Source: Bacteroidota bacterium
GTDB taxonomy: Bacteria > Bacteroidota > Bacteroidia > Bacteroidales > UBA10428
Assembly (NCBI GenBank): GCA_003252385.1
Contig: QKEH01000018.1
Span: 1 to 63,566, forward strand
Direction: 5' to 3'
DNA length: 63,566 bases
Shown here: positions 35,979 to 45,351 of the stretch, piece after piece
How the letters are laid out: the number at the start of each line of letters is the position of its first letter
How positions within the stretch are numbered: position 1 is the first letter of the stretch
The notes under the pieces: model-generated
Database searches by the model: none
The model's input: only the letters and a program-made list of their open reading frames with translations
What the model was told of the DNA's origin: nothing
Position numbers and translations under genes: made by a program

Positions 35979-37295
35979 TTACAACAATCCCCAGGACCAA
36001 AGGCGGTCGGAGTCTTCGAGCCAGCGATCTCCTATATCGGTACGGTAGTATCCGTTATTAACAATCACATTATTAATGCGCTTGTACATAACATGCTGGG
36101 CATCTTTCATGGTTATACCGGTACCCGTTACCAGCAATGGCACCCCGGAGTCGCCGGTTATCAGCCATTCGTTCTCGATGCACTTTAAATGCATGGGATG
36201 TAAACCTTCCTTCATTTCTTTCTTAACTACCACCACGGCATCTTTCGAGAACAGATTGAAGGTTTTCCTGTCCTGATACGGGAAGGGAGGCACTACAATG
36301 AAAGCCCCTACCTGGAAGCCCTTTTTGGTTTGAATCTGAAAGTCCTTACCCTGAGCCAATTTATAAAGGAACTGCCCCATGGGTTCGGTAATGCCGGCTC
36401 GTTGAATTTGGATCTGCGGATAACCAAAACGTGAGGTAAACTCCAGCGGATAGATACCATTGGCATTTACGATGCAGTTCAGGTCGATGTGCCCGATAAA
36501 ATTATCTTTGGCCAGGGTATTTTCAAATTTTTTCAGGGTTGCATCGAAAATGGGATTGTCATTTACCCAAAACATGGAAGTACCCATTTCGCCGGTTGAA
36601 ACACCCAGTTCTTTGGGAAAAAGCTTTTTATGCTCAAAGGTGATGTTGATCGGCCGTAAAAATTTCTTCCCGTTGAAGTAGGCGGCTACCGAAATCTCAA
36701 CCCCTTTCACTTTCCGTTGCAATTGGAACTGACCCATGCGGTCGCCCCAGGATTTCTCGTAGGCTTTCAATACCCGAATAATATCCGAACCATCGTCTTC
36801 GGTTCCCACAAATAACAACTGCTTAAGTTCCTGAATTTCGCCCGAAGGTTTAATCACATAGCTGTTTGGATTTTTCTGAACGTAGTTTATAGCTTCATGA
36901 AAGGTCATAAACTCCTTGGACATAATGGTTTTAATTTTATGTCTTTTGAGCTCCTCCTGACCAAAATAACGATCCAGCTCCAGTCGGTCGGAATATTGCG
37001 TACCCCCTACCACCAGTTTGCCCTGCTGACGCAATTTTTCGGCCGGTTCGCCATAGCCGGTATAGTCAAAAACAACCAGGTCAGCCCAATCCACGTTCTT
37101 TTCCCAGTCTCTTACCTTGGGCACAAATCCATACCCGATTTCATTGGCCGATTTATCAGCAATAAAAAATTTAACTTTATTGCCCTCTTTATGAGCCGCA
37201 TAGGCCAAATCAAGCGTTTCTCCCCATTTTGATACGAAGAGTATCTTCGTCGGACTCGTCTTTTCTGTTTTCAATTTTGCGCTGTTAGTGTCCAT
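35979..37295 (-). CDS. PurD-like ATP-grasp ligase
   Basis: Protein of 438 residues with the fold order of phosphoribosylamine-glycine ligase: an N-terminal domain (KILFVSKWGETLDLAYAAHK), ATP-grasp region with YVIKPSGEIQELK and QLQRKVKGVEISVAAYFNGK, and metal-binding IGHIDLNCIV plus LEFTSRFGYPQ. It lacks the tight PurD opening motif (GGGGREHAL type), and its neighbours are a GNAT protein and PPK2 instead of purine genes. It may ligate a different amine. The ATG at 37295 is chosen because the upstream 20 residues are hydrophobic and out of character for a cytosolic enzyme. Confidence 0.72.
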   Translation of the reverse strand: MDTNSAKLKTEKTSPTKILFVSKWGETLDLAYAAHKEGNKVKFFIADKSANEIGYGFVPKVRDWEKNVDWADLVVFDYTGYGEPAEKLRQQGKLVVGGTQYSDRLELDRYFGQEELKRHKIKTIMSKEFMTFHEAINYVQKNPNSYVIKPSGEIQELKQLLFVGTEDDGSDIIRVLKAYEKSWGDRMGQFQLQRKVKGVEISVAAYFNGKKFLRPINITFEHKKLFPKELGVSTGEMGTSMFWVNDNPIFDATLKKFENTLAKDNFIGHIDLNCIVNANGIYPLEFTSRFGYPQIQIQRAGITEPMGQFLYKLAQGKDFQIQTKKGFQVGAFIVVPPFPYQDRKTFNLFSKDAVVVVKKEMKEGLHPMHLKCIENEWLITGDSGVPLLVTGTGITMKDAQHVMYKRINNVIVNNGYYRTDIGDRWLEDSDRLWSWGLL

Positions 37296-37784
37296 ACTAT
37301 TGCTGAAAGCAATAGGATTTGTTACCAATGCTCCGGTAAAAATGCAAATCGCCATTGATGTAAAGGGTCATTCGAATTTTTGTACATAGTTTGCAATCAA
37401 TTTTTTTCACCTCTTTCCGAGTTCACATTCCGATTTAAGAAATCCTCGTGATTTTGTCGGACAGTATAGCCAAAATTCAATCCCTTCAGCAAAGTTATTT
37501 TTACTCATTAGACCCCGGCACGAAAATTAGTCACCTGGATTAGGACACTTTTTTTAAAAGATTTTCGACCCTTACCAAGGCACTTTCTACCTAACGTTTA
37601 TGAACCAGGCTTTTAGCCCCTATTGCCACGTTAAAAACTACGAGAAACTCGCACCCCTTCCTCCTGAAATCCACCTATACCTACTACAAATACCCACCCG
37701 GTAATTACGTTGATGCACTCTGTTAGCAGGCAGCCAGGGGTGCTAATTTCACCTCACAAAATCAATTGAATCAACCAGGGAAAG
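37296..37784. other. Intergenic region between the PurD-like gene and the ECF sigma gene
   Basis: This 489-base gap lies between divergent genes and must hold both promoters, but no good TAnnTTTG box could be assigned. It is rich in short T and A runs around 37400-37420 and 37550-37560. No ORF, repeat or RNA structure was recognised. Confidence 0.5.
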
Positions 37785-38357
37785 ATGAATGCTATAACAG
37801 GCTCCGGCAGCAGCGATGAAGAACTGATTCAGCAACACACCGAAGGAAATACCAAGGCACTAAGCGTGCTGTACTCCCGATACTACGATAAAGTTTACCA
37901 CCGATGTTTGTCGTTCACCAAGAACAGAGACGATGCATTTGACTTAACGCAGGATGTATTGCTGAAGGCTTTTAGTAAAATTTCGTCCTTTAAAGGCAAT
38001 GCCCGGTTTTCGACCTGGCTGTATGCTATTGCCCAAAACACCTGTATTACGCATGTTTCAAAAATGAAGATGCTGCATTTTGATGACCTGGCTGCCCATT
38101 ACCAACTCATGGACGAAAGTTCGGACAGCGAAGCATTGCAAACCCGCGCCGATTTTGAAAATAAAGAACTGAAACTTCAGGAGATGCTGGCCTCCGTTTC
38201 GGAACTCGACCGCGATTTTCTGCACTTAAAATACAACCGGAATTACTCAGTGAAAGACCTGCAATTGCAATACCAGCTATCGGCAAGTGCTGTAAAAATG
38301 AGATTGTTACGAGCCAGGCAAAAGGTAGAGCAGTGTTTTTACCAAAAAGCCGTCTAG
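37785..38357 (+). CDS. ECF-type RNA polymerase sigma factor
   Basis: Sigma-70 family protein of 190 residues with region 2 (SVLYSRYYDKVYHRCLSFTK, then DDAFDLTQDVLLKAFSKI) and region 4 (LDRDFLHLKYNRNYSVKDL, then SASAVKMRLLRARQKVEQC). There is no adjacent anti-sigma gene: upstream is a divergent enzyme operon and downstream is a convergent two-component system, so how it is controlled is not visible. It should direct RNA polymerase to a small set of promoters. Confidence 0.92.
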   Translation: MNAITGSGSSDEELIQQHTEGNTKALSVLYSRYYDKVYHRCLSFTKNRDDAFDLTQDVLLKAFSKISSFKGNARFSTWLYAIAQNTCITHVSKMKMLHFDDLAAHYQLMDESSDSEALQTRADFENKELKLQEMLASVSELDRDFLHLKYNRNYSVKDLQLQYQLSASAVKMRLLRARQKVEQCFYQKAV

Positions 38358-38481
38358 CACTGACGCTGCCGTTTAAAGTTTTTAATGACCCTGTAATTCC
38401 CAATATTATACCCGTTTCAATTACCCGTGAAGGGTTTTGGCAACATGGAAAATGCAGCAACGGATCAGCTTACCATACACT

Positions 38482-39129
38482 TTAGGAAATCCAACCTTTG
38501 CTGATGGCATATTTGGTCAGGCCTACATTGTTGCGCACCCGCAATTTCTCCAACAAATTCCGGCGATGGGTATCCACGGTGCGAATACTGATAAAGAGCT
38601 TATCTGCAATTTCCTGATTGGAAAATTCCTGAGCAATCAGCTTAAGCACCTCAATTTCGCGCGGTGAGAGGGGAACATCGGCCAGCTTTTTTTTCGAGCC
38701 GGCGGGGCGGTGCAACTGTTCAATGAGGCTTGAAGATACTTCGCGGCTAAAATAGCTATCGCCATTGGCCACACTCTTAATGGCCGTAAGCAACTCATCC
38801 TTTCCGGCGTTTTTCAGGATATAACCCGTAGCACCTGCCTCCAATGCCTGAAGTATAAAATCATGAAGTCCTAACATGGAAAGTACCAGAACATGAATCC
38901 CGGGATAGTTTTTCTTAAGCCGGGCTGTGGTTTCGATACCATTGGGTGTACCCATGTCAATATCCATTATGGCTACATCGATCTTGAATTTGCCGATCAT
39001 TTCCAAAACCTCGGTTCCAGTGGAAGCTTCGGCCACCACCTGAATTCCTTTCTCCTTGTCGAGAAGCGATTTTATGCCATCGCGAAAAATCTTATGGTCG
39101 TCGGCAATCAATACATTAATCTGAGTCAT
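38482..39129 (-). CDS. NarL/LuxR-type response regulator
   Basis: Response regulator of 215 residues. The receiver domain has the acidic pocket IADDHK (Asp10, Asp11), phosphorylation site Asp56 in IMDIDMGTPNG, and a conserved lysine in YILKNAGKDEL. A LuxR-type helix-turn-helix follows (LSPREIEVLKLIAQEFSNQE, about residues 152-171, then IRTVDTHRRNLLEKL). It lies 12 bases downstream of its likely sensor kinase, forming a simple two-gene phosphorelay. Confidence 0.95.
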   Translation of the reverse strand: MTQINVLIADDHKIFRDGIKSLLDKEKGIQVVAEASTGTEVLEMIGKFKIDVAIMDIDMGTPNGIETTARLKKNYPGIHVLVLSMLGLHDFILQALEAGATGYILKNAGKDELLTAIKSVANGDSYFSREVSSSLIEQLHRPAGSKKKLADVPLSPREIEVLKLIAQEFSNQEIADKLFISIRTVDTHRRNLLEKLRVRNNVGLTKYAISKGWIS

Positions 39130-39141
39130 GGTTGTAAAGTG

Positions 39142-40152
39142 TTAAAGCGGTATTTCGATGCTGGCTACCGTACCTTTATTGGTAACCGAGTCGAGGATGA
39201 ACTCCCCGGCGAGCATGCGCACCCGGGTATCTATATTGATTAGTCCAATGCCAAAATTTTCGGGCAGAAGGTTTTCTTTGGAGAAGCCTTCGCCATCGTC
39301 TTCCACCATAAGCACCACACTTTCTTTGTGTAAGATAAGTTGAACCAGAATGGTCTCTGCTTTCGCATATTTTAATGCATTGGTGAGCAGTTCCTGTCCG
39401 CAACGAAAAAGATTCAGTTCAAGATCGTGATCGAGACGAGTCTCCTTTTTCATGTTGGTGTAAAACGAAATGCCGGCTTTCTTCGATTCGTTCATACGGT
39501 ACACCAGGTTTTCAAAAGCGGCATTCAGCCCAAACTCATCGAGCAGCCGGGGTACCAGGTTGTGCGAAAGCATGCGCAAATGCGTGGTAATGGAATCGAT
39601 CGACTCGCTGATGTTATCCAATACCTGGGTTTGCACCTGCGGATTTTGTTTGTGCAACTCATCAATAAACGACTCGAGGGTGAGTTTGATATAAGAAAGC
39701 ACCGGGCCAATACCATCGTGAATTTCACGCCCAATGCGGCGTTGCTCAATTTCCTGCCCTTCCAGTATCGCCTGAATGGAATTGGCCTCCATCTCCTTTT
39801 GCTTGCTAATGTCTTCAACGGTAATCAGATAACCATCAGATATCAAACGTCCGTTGATGTTGTAGTAACCATCGCCAATAATCAGCGACTCCAAATGAAA
39901 CGGATCACGAGACTGATTCAGGCACTGATCCAGTATTTCAAAGAATTCCGGTATGTCTTCCACCAGGGGAAGCAGGTGAGCATTTTCGTGCGAGGTGGCA
40001 TGAACAGCCAACCCCAGATATTCGCTGAAAAGTTCGTTGGAAATTTTTAACTTCCCCGACAGATCAATAACCGCCATGCCAAAAGGTATGTTGCTGATAA
40101 ATCCTTCGAGGAGTTTATTGGACTCGGTACTTTGTAACTGCAGCGTTCTCAT
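39142..40152 (-). CDS. PAS-containing HisKA_3 sensor histidine kinase
   Basis: Soluble-looking sensor kinase of 336 residues with no membrane segment. One PAS domain (about residues 15-118) precedes the dimerisation helix RRIGREIHDGIGPVLSY with phospho-acceptor His145, typical of NarX/DegS kinases, and an HATPase domain with VEDDGEGFS and FGIGLINIDTRVRMLAG. It pairs with the NarL-type regulator downstream. The start at 40152 is chosen because a TATTTTTG promoter box lies at 40169-40176, inside the longer alternative frame. Confidence 0.93.
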   Translation of the reverse strand: MRTLQLQSTESNKLLEGFISNIPFGMAVIDLSGKLKISNELFSEYLGLAVHATSHENAHLLPLVEDIPEFFEILDQCLNQSRDPFHLESLIIGDGYYNINGRLISDGYLITVEDISKQKEMEANSIQAILEGQEIEQRRIGREIHDGIGPVLSYIKLTLESFIDELHKQNPQVQTQVLDNISESIDSITTHLRMLSHNLVPRLLDEFGLNAAFENLVYRMNESKKAGISFYTNMKKETRLDHDLELNLFRCGQELLTNALKYAKAETILVQLILHKESVVLMVEDDGEGFSKENLLPENFGIGLINIDTRVRMLAGEFILDSVTNKGTVASIEIPL

Positions 40153-40168
40153 GTACAAGGTTTGGGTG

Positions 40169-40176
40169 CAAAAATA
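40169..40176 (-). promoter_or_regulatory. Candidate -7 box of the two-component operon
   Basis: The minus strand reads TATTTTTG, a full TAnnTTTG match, 16 bases before the ATG at 40152. It decides between two possible starts of the sensor kinase. Confidence 0.55.
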
Positions 40177-40343
40177 CATATTCTGTCAGTAAAATGACCG
40201 AATATTGTACTGCTGCCTTTACGGGTAAAAACAAAATGCAGAAAACGATGCAGGGAAAGAAAAAAACACCGTTTCGACACAAAGGATGAAGGATAGGGAT
40301 ACTGAGGACGAAATTTGTGTAACTGACCGTAATTTAATTCATT

Positions 40344-42563
40344 ATGAACACGAAAACTAAAGGCTTCGGCACGGCGCCAGTCTATTTCACCGCCATTTCC
40401 ACCATATTAGGCGCCATTCTTTTTTTACGTTTTGGTTTTGCGGTGGGCACGTTGGGTTTCTGGGGAGTAATTGCCATCATTCTGTTGGGGCATCTGGTTA
40501 CCCTACCCACAGCACTGGCCATTTCCGAAATAGCCACCAACAAGCGCGTTGAAGGGGGTGGGGAATATTTTATCATATCACGCTCCTTTGGGCTTAACAT
40601 TGGCGCTACCATTGGTATTGCACTGTACATGTCGCAGGCTATTAGTGTAGCATTTTATATTATTGCTTTTACCGAATCCTTCGAATTCTTTTTTAACTAT
40701 GTGGGCGATCACTTTGGTTTTATACTTCCGAGACAGGCCATTAGCATTCCTGCCATGTTGGGGCTTGCGGTGCTGATCATTAAAAAAGGTGCTGGTATTG
40801 GAGTGAAAACCTTATACGTTGTAGTGGCTATACTGCTGGTTTCCCTGGTGCTCTTTTTTCTGGGCAGTACGACCCATGGCGAAGTTTCGGAGTTCTCGTT
40901 ATTTTCGGCTCAGTTTCGGAATATTGATAAATTTTTCACGGTTTTTGCCATTGTATTTCCGGCATTTACCGGCATGACTGCCGGTGTTGGTCTGTCGGGC
41001 GACCTGAAGAACCCGGCCAAATCGATCCCTTTAGGTACCACATTGGCTACCCTAACCGGAATGATCATTTACATGTTTGTGGTGTACAAGCTGGCTCATT
41101 CGGCCAGCGTCGAAGATTTAAGCAACAACCAACTCATTATGGCCAAAATTGCTATTGGCGGGGCTATTGTTATCCCCCTGGGGCTGGCCGCCTCCACCCT
41201 TTCATCGGCTATCGGATCCATAATGGTAGCTCCGCGTACCTTACAGGCATTGGCCGTCGACAAGTCCTTCCCCTCCGATCGGATCAATAAATGGCTGGCG
41301 CATGGCTCGGCTAAGGATAACGAGCCCATTCATGCTTCAATAGTTACTTCGGCTCTGGCCCTGGTGTTTGTTGCCTTGGGCGATGTGAATGCTGTTGCCG
41401 AGATTATTTCAATGTTCTTTATGGTAACCTACGGATCGTTGTGCCTGATATCCTTCCTGAACCATTTCGGATCTTCGCCCTCGTACCGGCCTTTTTTTCG
41501 CTCCCGTTGGTACATTTCGCTCATAGGCACCATGGTATCGGTTTGGGTAATGTTTAAAATTAATGCCACCTATGCCTTTGGTGCCATTATCATTATGACG
41601 CTGATCTACATTTATATTAATTTCTACCACAAAAACCGAAGCGGACTGGAAACCATTTTTGCTAACACCATTTTCCAGCTGAACCGGAACCTTCAGGTGT
41701 ACCTACAAAAAGCAGGAAACCGCAACGTCCAGGGCGAGTGGCGCCCCAGCGCGATTTGCATCACACAGGATTCCTTCCATCGGAATACCGCCTTTAAGCT
41801 ACTGAACTGGATTTCGTACAAGTACGGCTTTGGCACGTATATCCACCTGATTGAAGGCTACTATTCGCGAAAAACCTACGAACAATCGAAAGTTGAACTG
41901 CAACGACTTCTGGAACGTTTCGAAAAAACCGATAACCACGTGTATGTCGATACGCTGATTTCTCCCTCGTACACCTCGGCCGTAGCCCAAACTATACAGG
42001 TACCGGGAATTGCCGGTATGGAAAACAATATGGTCATATTTGAGTACGACCGTGCCGAACCGGTACATCTTCAGGAAATTATCCAAAATTTTTCGTTGGT
42101 TAACGCCGGTCAGTTCGACGTATGTATTATCGGGTCGGGACGAAAACAGATTGACTACCAGGAAGGTATCCACGTATGGATTAAAAGTTCCGACACCGCC
42201 AATGCCAACCTGATGATTATGCTGAGTTTCATTATGACCGGGCACCGCGACTGGCAAAAGTCCAATATCAAAATTTTTGAAACCTGTAAACCCGAGAATT
42301 TAGCAGCCACGCGCCAAAATATGCGGCAACTGGTGGTTGATGGCCGCCTGCCCATAACCATGAAAAACATCGAAATTATTCCCGAAAAGGAAGGCGTCCA
42401 CATTAAGAACCTAATCAATGAAAAATCAGCCGATGCAGGATTGACCATTATTGGTTTCACCGGAGAACTGCTCAAGCATTTTCAGGAAAAACTTTTTGCC
42501 GACTACGACGATTTGGGAACTATCCTGTTTGTGAACTCCCACAACCAAAAAGCCATTGAATAA
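40344..42563 (+). CDS. APC-superfamily transporter, cation-chloride cotransporter-like (SLC12-like)
   Basis: Membrane protein of 739 residues. Twelve or so membrane helices occupy about residues 10-430, opening with the unwound-helix motif STILGAILFLRFGFAVG that is typical of NKCC/KCC-like APC members. The soluble C-terminal 300 residues (from KNRSGLETIFANTIFQL) resemble the cytosolic domain of SLC12 carriers and contain USP-like alternating strands. Expected to move amino acids or K+/Na+ with chloride; the substrate cannot be told. It is a single-gene unit, divergent from the sensor kinase. Confidence 0.85.
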   Translation: MNTKTKGFGTAPVYFTAISTILGAILFLRFGFAVGTLGFWGVIAIILLGHLVTLPTALAISEIATNKRVEGGGEYFIISRSFGLNIGATIGIALYMSQAISVAFYIIAFTESFEFFFNYVGDHFGFILPRQAISIPAMLGLAVLIIKKGAGIGVKTLYVVVAILLVSLVLFFLGSTTHGEVSEFSLFSAQFRNIDKFFTVFAIVFPAFTGMTAGVGLSGDLKNPAKSIPLGTTLATLTGMIIYMFVVYKLAHSASVEDLSNNQLIMAKIAIGGAIVIPLGLAASTLSSAIGSIMVAPRTLQALAVDKSFPSDRINKWLAHGSAKDNEPIHASIVTSALALVFVALGDVNAVAEIISMFFMVTYGSLCLISFLNHFGSSPSYRPFFRSRWYISLIGTMVSVWVMFKINATYAFGAIIIMTLIYIYINFYHKNRSGLETIFANTIFQLNRNLQVYLQKAGNRNVQGEWRPSAICITQDSFHRNTAFKLLNWISYKYGFGTYIHLIEGYYSRKTYEQSKVELQRLLERFEKTDNHVYVDTLISPSYTSAVAQTIQVPGIAGMENNMVIFEYDRAEPVHLQEIIQNFSLVNAGQFDVCIIGSGRKQIDYQEGIHVWIKSSDTANANLMIMLSFIMTGHRDWQKSNIKIFETCKPENLAATRQNMRQLVVDGRLPITMKNIEIIPEKEGVHIKNLINEKSADAGLTIIGFTGELLKHFQEKLFADYDDLGTILFVNSHNQKAIE

Positions 42564-42864
42564 CCCCATTAAAGTATTAACTTCTGTTGTGCCAACGGTC
42601 TGGGGATATCTCCCCTGACCAATACCAGCAAAAGGTTCGATTTTTCGACCCAAATGCATGTGACCAAAGTTCAGGAATCAGTCTAACCAATAATTTGTAC
42701 TATATTTCAGAAAAAAAGTGCTGTCCTTCTGAAATCGACGGGTTCCACAAGCAACTGGTAGCCACATAAGCTCGGACGACAGGATACACAACAGTGCTGC
42801 TGCCTCTAACAGGCTGTTGCCACGAAGTAGGCAAAAATAAAATAGGAACTAAAATGAGTATACT
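42564..42864. other. Intergenic region before the STAS-arginine decarboxylase operon, with palindrome
   Basis: The 301-base gap holds a near-perfect palindrome at 42597-42620 (GGTC, T, GGGGA, 4-base loop, TCCCC, T, GACC), 34 bases after the transporter stop. It could be the transporter terminator but lacks a T run. No clear promoter box or ORF was found in the rest. Confidence 0.5.
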
Positions 42865-43167
42865 ATGAGTAAGGTGATGACAAAAGAAACCCAGGATGGT
42901 GGCATTTTGCTGAAACTGGTTCATGAAGGAATCCTCAGTGGTGCCCTTGCCGGTGAATTACACGAACGCATTGCTCCCTATATTGCGGAACACCAGGTAA
43001 TCGAGATTGATCTGAACGAGGTAGAACAGATGGATGACGAAGGCTATGCACACCTGTCGGAAATAGTGAAACAAGCCAACGAAGCCGATTGTTTTCTCAC
43101 TTTTATGAATGTACACGAAGCTCTGAGCGAAATAATTGACTCCTTCAACCTCGAGGAGGAAGGATAA
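42865..43167 (+). CDS. STAS domain protein with altered phosphorylation turn
   Basis: Stand-alone STAS-like protein of 100 residues. Overall it fits the anti-sigma antagonist fold (HQVIEIDLNEVEQMDDEGYA), but the canonical D-S-S-G turn is D-D-E-G at residues 57-60. With both serines replaced by acidic residues it cannot be switched by serine phosphorylation at this turn and may mimic the phosphorylated state. It lies 23 bases upstream of an arginine decarboxylase gene and is probably co-transcribed with it. Partner unknown. Confidence 0.75.
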   Translation: MSKVMTKETQDGGILLKLVHEGILSGALAGELHERIAPYIAEHQVIEIDLNEVEQMDDEGYAHLSEIVKQANEADCFLTFMNVHEALSEIIDSFNLEEEG

Positions 43168-43190
43168 AACCACAACAACAGTAACATTAC

Positions 43191-44597
43191 ATGAAGAATA
43201 CGTATTTTGATCTGATTGAGCAAACCTATTATTTTCCACAGGAAGGTTTCGATTTGCGCGATGGAGGACTGACTTTTCACGGCGTGTCGCTAAAACATCT
43301 TATTGAAAAACATGGCACTCCCTTCCGTTTTATTTATCTCCCCAAAATTGGCGATCAGATAAAAAAAACACGTAACCTGTTTAACCGTGCTATCAAGAAC
43401 GAAGCCTTTAAGGGACAGTACCATTTCTGCTACTGCACCAAGTGCAACCACTTCTACCATGTAATCAACGAAGCGCTCAATCACAATGTCAACCTGGAAA
43501 CCTCATCTTCCTTTGACATTGACCTGATTCTTAATTTGTTTGAGAAGAAGAAGCTGGACAAAAACCGTATTCTTATCCATAACGGATACAAAACCGACGA
43601 ATACCTTGATAAAATTGTGGCTCTGCAAGAGGCCGGATTTAAAAACTCCATACTGATTTTGGACAGTATCAGCGAATTTCAGAAGCTGGCTAAGTACAAA
43701 ACCAAAAAGCCCATTAATATTGGCCTGCGAATGGCCATTAACGAAGAAGCCCAATCGGCCTATTACACCTCGCGACTGGGTATTTCGCCTGCCGAAATAC
43801 TCACTTTTTACAAGAAAGAGATCCAGGACAACCCGAAGGTACAACTCCGTATGCTGCATTTCTTTGTCGACTCGGGTATTAAAGATACGCTGTACTACTG
43901 GGGCGAATTTCAGAAAGCCCTTAACTTGTATGTAGAACTGAAAAAACACAGCGAGAGCCTGAACGGCTTCAACTTGGGCGGTGGCTTCCCAATCCGAAAC
44001 CATCTGGGCTTTGAGTACAACTACGAGTACATGATTTTTGAGATCGTCAAAAACATTAAGGAAGCCTGCACCAAAGAAAACGTACCCGAACCCGATGTAT
44101 TTACCGAATTCGGCAAATACACCGTAGGCGAAGCCGGTGCCGTAATCTTTGAGGTACTGGAGCAGAAGCAACAGAACGATAACGAGATCTGGTACATCAT
44201 CAATAACAGCCTGATGAATACCATCCCCGACGCCTGGTCGATCAACGAAAAGTTCATTCTTTTACCCATTAACAAATGGGAAAATGAGTACCAGCGGGTG
44301 AATATTGGCGGAATCAGTTGTGACCATTCGGACTATTACAACTCCGAGGATTTAAACCAGGAAGTATTGCTGCCCAAGTACGACAAAAAGGATAAGGAAC
44401 CCCTGTATCTGGGTTTTTTCCATACCGGAGCCTATCAGGATTCGATCAGCGGATATGGTGGTATTAAGCACTGCCTGATCCCTTCGCCCAAGCATGTAAT
44501 TATCGATCGCGATGCCAAGGGCAATATCATTGACCATGTATATCGCGAGGAACAATCAATGAACGAGATGTTCTCCATTTTAGGATATAACACCTGA
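43191..44597 (+). CDS. speA: Arginine decarboxylase-type PLP enzyme (fold III), Bacteroidota form
   Basis: PLP enzyme of 468 residues with the alanine-racemase barrel. The Schiff-base lysine is Lys84 in FCYCTKCNHF, at the place of the usual Y-A-x-K-x-N. The glycine loop is LGGGFPI, the phosphate and ring site is FTEFGKYTVGEAG, and the partner-subunit cysteine is in GISCDHSD. The short length compared with E. coli SpeA (658) matches enzymes of Bacteroidota annotated as biosynthetic arginine decarboxylase, making agmatine for polyamine synthesis. Diaminopimelate or carboxynorspermidine decarboxylase are less likely alternatives. It ends at a strong hairpin. Confidence 0.82.
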   Translation: MKNTYFDLIEQTYYFPQEGFDLRDGGLTFHGVSLKHLIEKHGTPFRFIYLPKIGDQIKKTRNLFNRAIKNEAFKGQYHFCYCTKCNHFYHVINEALNHNVNLETSSSFDIDLILNLFEKKKLDKNRILIHNGYKTDEYLDKIVALQEAGFKNSILILDSISEFQKLAKYKTKKPINIGLRMAINEEAQSAYYTSRLGISPAEILTFYKKEIQDNPKVQLRMLHFFVDSGIKDTLYYWGEFQKALNLYVELKKHSESLNGFNLGGGFPIRNHLGFEYNYEYMIFEIVKNIKEACTKENVPEPDVFTEFGKYTVGEAGAVIFEVLEQKQQNDNEIWYIINNSLMNTIPDAWSINEKFILLPINKWENEYQRVNIGGISCDHSDYYNSEDLNQEVLLPKYDKKDKEPLYLGFFHTGAYQDSISGYGGIKHCLIPSPKHVIIDRDAKGNIIDHVYREEQSMNEMFSILGYNT

Positions 44598-44752
44598 CAC
44601 CGGTTGCGCAATTCTAAAAACGAGTAGTACCTTTTGAATGATCAAACCTCCATCAGAATCGGCAGAAACGTTTCTGCCGGAATATCAGGCGGCAAAAGAC
44701 ATCAACGCAGACTATGTACAGCGAATTTAACGCCAGAAGAGATTGCCTGCTG

Positions 44753-44787
44753 CAGGTGCTGGTAACCCACCGGCTTACCAGCACCTG
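44753..44787 (+). terminator. Hairpin with perfect 13-bp stem after arginine decarboxylase gene
   Basis: CAGGTGCTGGTAA (44753-44765) pairs perfectly with TTACCAGCACCTG (44775-44787) around a 9-base loop, 155 bases after the decarboxylase stop. No strong T run follows on either side, so it may be a terminator or a stable 3' UTR structure. Confidence 0.6.
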
Positions 44788-44864
44788 AACTTATCATATT
44801 GAATTGAACAGGATGCTACACGGTTAGCTCCACCACTATTTGCGTATTTGTTAAATTGGTATTT

Positions 44865-45239
44865 ATGGAAAAGAGGAAACCTCAAATTATTAAAGACTTC
44901 AACAAAGTGCCCCAGGAAATTCAGGAACAGCTAAAATTGTTGTATCCCAATGGTTATAGTCACGCATTAATTTCGTTCACCAATGCCAAAGGCGAGCTGG
45001 AATCGGCAGTGCCCTTCGAAACGGAAGATGTAAAATATATGATCCGTATGTCCGGTAAAATGGCCAAACGCGTGATCGACACCGATGACGATGACGATTC
45101 CCCGGACTCCATGAAAGATGAGTTGTATGACAATCTGAGCGACAATTTTTCCGATATGGAATTTCCTGCCGAGGAAGATGATGTTGAAGATGTTCCGGAT
45201 GTGGCGGATGAAGCAGATGAGGATGATTCGATAGAATAA
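44865..45239 (+). CDS. Small protein with long acidic C-terminal tail
   Basis: Hypothetical protein of 124 residues. The N-terminal half (about residues 1-65) looks folded (IIKDFNKVPQEIQEQLKLLY, then MIRMSGKMAKRV). The C-terminal half is extremely Asp/Glu-rich (DTDDDDDSPDSMKDE, then AEEDDVEDVPDVADEADEDD), giving a strongly negative disordered tail. Similar proteins are widespread in Bacteroidota and are sometimes labelled DNA primase without support. The ATG at 44865 is preferred to a TTG nine bases earlier. Function unknown; a basic-protein chaperone-like role is only a guess. Confidence 0.7.
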   Translation: MEKRKPQIIKDFNKVPQEIQEQLKLLYPNGYSHALISFTNAKGELESAVPFETEDVKYMIRMSGKMAKRVIDTDDDDDSPDSMKDELYDNLSDNFSDMEFPAEEDDVEDVPDVADEADEDDSIE

Positions 45240-45351
45240 TAATGCCAAAACGATGAAGGCAGTGGCACAACCGTTGTGTCCATTGTCTTCATCACAGCGT
45301 ATCTCACAGCTCCTGGCACCGAAACTTTACGCTACGCACTCATCCAATCCT

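Noticed and set aside
42597-42620. 24-base palindrome read as a regulator-binding operator
   Set aside because: It follows a stop codon by 34 bases and there is no nearby promoter; a weak terminator is equally likely, so it is only mentioned in the gap entry.
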